NCBI GenBank assembly: GCA_031269205.1
Contig: JAISZM010000166.1
Coordinates: forward strand, 1 to 8,436
Reading direction: 5' to 3'
Source: Eubacteriales Family XIII. Incertae Sedis bacterium
GTDB taxonomy: Bacteria; Bacillota; Clostridia; Peptostreptococcales; Anaerovoracaceae
DNA length: 8,436 bases
A program made the translations under genes and the position numbers. Shown here piece after piece: positions 6,836-8,436 of this stretch; positions within the stretch are counted from its first letter, which is position 1; the number at the start of each line of letters is the position of its first letter. Below the pieces are notes generated by a model. The model was not told where the DNA came from. It made no database searches and was given only the letters and a program-made list of their open reading frames with translations.

Positions 6836-7579
6836 GTGAACAGCTCAAGCCGCAAGGAGACGATACTCAACGTGCTGCGAAATTACAGCAATTTTGTCAC
6901 GGTCAATCAACTCAGCGAGCGAATGTTCGTGAGCGGAGCCACGATCAGGCGCGACCTGCGCGACCTCTCCGACAGCGGACTCGTGCGCAGAACGCGGGGC
7001 GGCGCCGTGCTGACGGAGAGCATATCGACCGAGCCGCCGATGATACTGCGCGAAACGCGCAACGAGATGCAGAAGCAGATCATCGCTACGATAGCGAAGA
7101 ACCATATCACGGAGGGGATGACCGTCTTTATGGACTCGTCGACGACCGTGTTCACGCTCGCGCGCAACCTCGGTCACTTCGGGGACTTGCGCGTCATCAC
7201 AAACAACCTCAAGATCATTTGGCTGCTCGCGGGCAGGAAGGGTATCGACATCATCTGCGTCGGCGGAGCGCTGCGCGAAAGTTCCTTGTCTTTCTTCGGG
7301 GAGAACGCCCTGCGCTACGCGGGCGAGATGAACGCTGACGCGGCCTTTCTGTCGTGCCAAGGCTTCACGGTAGCTGGCGGGGCGAGCGACGCGCGCGAGG
7401 AGGAATCGTATCTGAAAAGGGCCTATATAGAAAACAGCCGGAGCAGTTACCTGCTGTTCGATACATCGAAGATGGACAAGGAGTATCTGTTCCGCACGGC
7501 GCCCGCCCCTGTGTACACCAGGATAATCACGGAGAGCAACGAGGTGAACGACTATATAGCGGCCGCCGTGGCGCGATGA
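6836..7579 (+). CDS. DeoR/GlpR-family transcriptional repressor
   Basis: This 247-residue protein has the usual length and two-part layout of the family. The N-terminal winged helix-turn-helix (~5-59) includes VTVNQLSERMFVSGATIRRDL as the recognition region and RRTRGGAVL as the wing. The C-terminal sugar-phosphate sensor domain (~75-235) shows the family marks: MDSSTT at 99-104, a GGALRESS turn at 143-150, SCQG at 173-176 where many members have a GxxG-type loop, and LFDTSK at 207-212. The start is GTG at 6836, with AAAGGAG at 6822-6828 and a 7-base spacer. An in-frame TTG at 6716 would lie inside the operator and add 40 atypical residues. Its position opposite the dehydrogenase operon suggests it represses that operon and perhaps itself, with induction by a phosphorylated sugar intermediate (inferred from the family). 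Confidence 0.92.
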   Translation: MNSSSRKETILNVLRNYSNFVTVNQLSERMFVSGATIRRDLRDLSDSGLVRRTRGGAVLTESISTEPPMILRETRNEMQKQIIATIAKNHITEGMTVFMDSSTTVFTLARNLGHFGDLRVITNNLKIIWLLAGRKGIDIICVGGALRESSLSFFGENALRYAGEMNADAAFLSCQGFTVAGGASDAREEESYLKRAYIENSRSSYLLFDTSKMDKEYLFRTAPAPVYTRIITESNEVNDYIAAAVAR

Positions 7580-7594
7580 GACGCGGGCTTGCGG

Positions 7595-8287
7595 TCAGTC
7601 TTCGTCGGCCTTTCGCTCTTTTCGCCTGTTATACAGCCAGCCGAAGAGCAGACCACCGGCCGTGACGGCCACAATGACGAGCCATTTGGCGGCCGTGTGC
7701 GCTTGAAACCATTCTTCGAGCAGAGGCTCGCCCGTTATCATCGTTCCGGCAGTGTAGAGTATGACGGCCGCGCCGATGTAGACGATGAAGCCGAAGCGGT
7801 TCATGAGCTTCACGACGAGCGTGCTGCCGAACACCATGATGGGTACGCTGATACAGAGTCCGATAATGACCATTATCGTGTGGCCGTGGGCGGCGCCCGC
7901 TACCGCGAGGATGTTGTCTATTCCCATGATCGCGTCAGCCGCGATGACCGTAGTCACGGCCTTGAACAGAGAGTTGGCGGCCTTTACATCTCCGGAGGCA
8001 TCCTCCTTTATCATGAGCTTGCAACCGATGTATACGAGAGCCACTCCCCCTATGAGCATTACGAGGCTGATCTTCATGAGCATGACGAAGGCGACGGTCG
8101 CGACGGCTCGCACGACGACGGCCCCGACCGTGCCGAGTACGATTCCCCGCAGGCGCACTTTCTCGGGCAGATTGCGACAGGCCATGCCGATGACGATGGC
8201 GTTGTCGCCGGCAAGCACGAGATCAATCATGATAATGCTCATAAGCTGCGCGAAGAAATCCGATACTGACAAGCCCATTATTCCCAT
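7595..8287 (-). CDS. TerC/YjbE-family integral membrane protein, probable manganese exporter
   Basis: This 230-residue protein has about seven hydrophobic segments (near 11-35, 47-67, 73-92, 108-132, 136-160, 166-184 and 201-219) and ends in a charged tail, NRRKERKADED. The two acidic signatures of the family are present: LVLAGDNAIVIG (Asp28, Asn29) in the first helix and AADAIMGIDNILAVAG (Asp118, Asp124, Asn125) in a later one, placing conserved carboxylates inside the membrane. Length and motifs fit the YjbE branch; Bacillus relatives act in manganese export and metalation of secreted enzymes. The ATG at 8287 is used, though ATG at 8278 is equally compatible with family N-termini; neither has a Shine-Dalgarno. 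The gene faces the DeoR gene tail to tail and appears unrelated to the dehydrogenase operon. Confidence 0.9.
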   Translation of the reverse strand: MGIMGLSVSDFFAQLMSIIMIDLVLAGDNAIVIGMACRNLPEKVRLRGIVLGTVGAVVVRAVATVAFVMLMKISLVMLIGGVALVYIGCKLMIKEDASGDVKAANSLFKAVTTVIAADAIMGIDNILAVAGAAHGHTIMVIIGLCISVPIMVFGSTLVVKLMNRFGFIVYIGAAVILYTAGTMITGEPLLEEWFQAHTAAKWLVIVAVTAGGLLFGWLYNRRKERKADED

Positions 8288-8321
8288 AGAGCTAATTATA
8301 CACCATCTGTCGATTGCACAA
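8287..8321 (-). promoter_or_regulatory. Promoter abutting the TerC start codon; possible leaderless mRNA
   Basis: A perfect TATAAT at 8300-8295 lies seven bases before the ATG at 8287. The best -35 candidate is TTGTGC (8321-8316) with a short 15-base spacer. With the usual distance from -10 to the start point, transcription would begin at or one base before the A of the ATG, and no ribosome binding site is visible. Confidence 0.45.
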
Positions 8322-8436
8322 TATATACGTCAGAGGTGAAGCACGAAAGGTATAGTTTCTATCAAAAGAGGCGTTGCCGCTATTGTGAATATACTTCCCC
8401 GAGAAAGCGTTGCCCGCGACGCCCATTGAAAGCGAT
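8322..8436. other. Non-coding stretch upstream of TerC, no gene recognised
   Basis: No convincing reading frame starts or ends here on either strand. The visible structure is a pair of similar direct repeats, GCGTTGCCGC (8371-8380) and GCGTTGCCCGC (8407-8417). The second copy can form a short stem (8407-8422, GCGTTG with CGACGC, one G-T pair). No U-run follows on the plus strand, and the minus-strand version has a mismatch and only a weak TTTCTC tail, so a terminator for an upstream gene is at best doubtful. Confidence 0.3.

Noticed and set aside
7572..7594. Bidirectional terminator between the convergent DeoR and TerC genes
   Set aside because: Only a 4-bp CGCG stem with a six-base loop is visible and no U-run follows on either strand.
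8288..8436. yybP-ykoY manganese riboswitch upstream of the TerC gene
   Set aside because: A GGGGAAGTA stretch (8400-8392, minus strand) resembles part of one conserved loop, but I could not find the second conserved loop or the pairing stems. A covariance-model search would settle it.

Overview
The window is bacterial, GC-rich and densely coded, with strong AGGAGG-type ribosome binding sites and several TTG/GTG starts. The gene families (fused E1 dehydrogenase, YjbE-type TerC, Clostridium-like E2) and frequent ATA isoleucine codons suggest an anaerobic Firmicutes- or Synergistota-like organism. That placement is an inference from gene style, not a phylogenetic result.

Minus strand, 6558 down to 1, is one apparent operon in transcription order: a short-chain dehydrogenase resembling sorbitol-6-phosphate dehydrogenase (SrlD); a lipoyl-bearing E2 acyltransferase; an E3 dihydrolipoamide dehydrogenase; a single-chain E1 in which the alpha and beta thiamine-diphosphate subunits are fused; and, after a 124-base AT-rich gap, the start of a xylose-isomerase-family gene cut by the window edge. 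Together E1, E2 and E3 form a complete 2-oxoacid (or acetoin-type alpha-ketol) dehydrogenase complex that yields acyl-CoA and NADH. The flanking sugar isomerase and polyol/ketose oxidoreductase suggest the complex serves carbohydrate or polyol breakdown. Its substrate cannot be read from the sequence.

Plus strand, 6836-7579, holds a divergently transcribed DeoR-family repressor. The 277-base divergent region contains two tandem ~20-bp copies of an imperfect palindrome (TTTGTTC...GGACAA), the likely operator, and an AT-rich promoter zone facing the operon. The layout fits local control by a sugar phosphate or similar ligand.

Minus strand, 7595-8287, is a separate gene for a TerC/YjbE-family membrane protein, probably a metal (manganese) exporter. 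It converges on the repressor gene with only 15 bases between the stops. A perfect TATAAT lies seven bases before its ATG and no Shine-Dalgarno is visible, so it may be expressed from a leaderless transcript. Positions 8288-8436 hold no recognisable gene. No RNA genes, mobile elements or CRISPR arrays were found.
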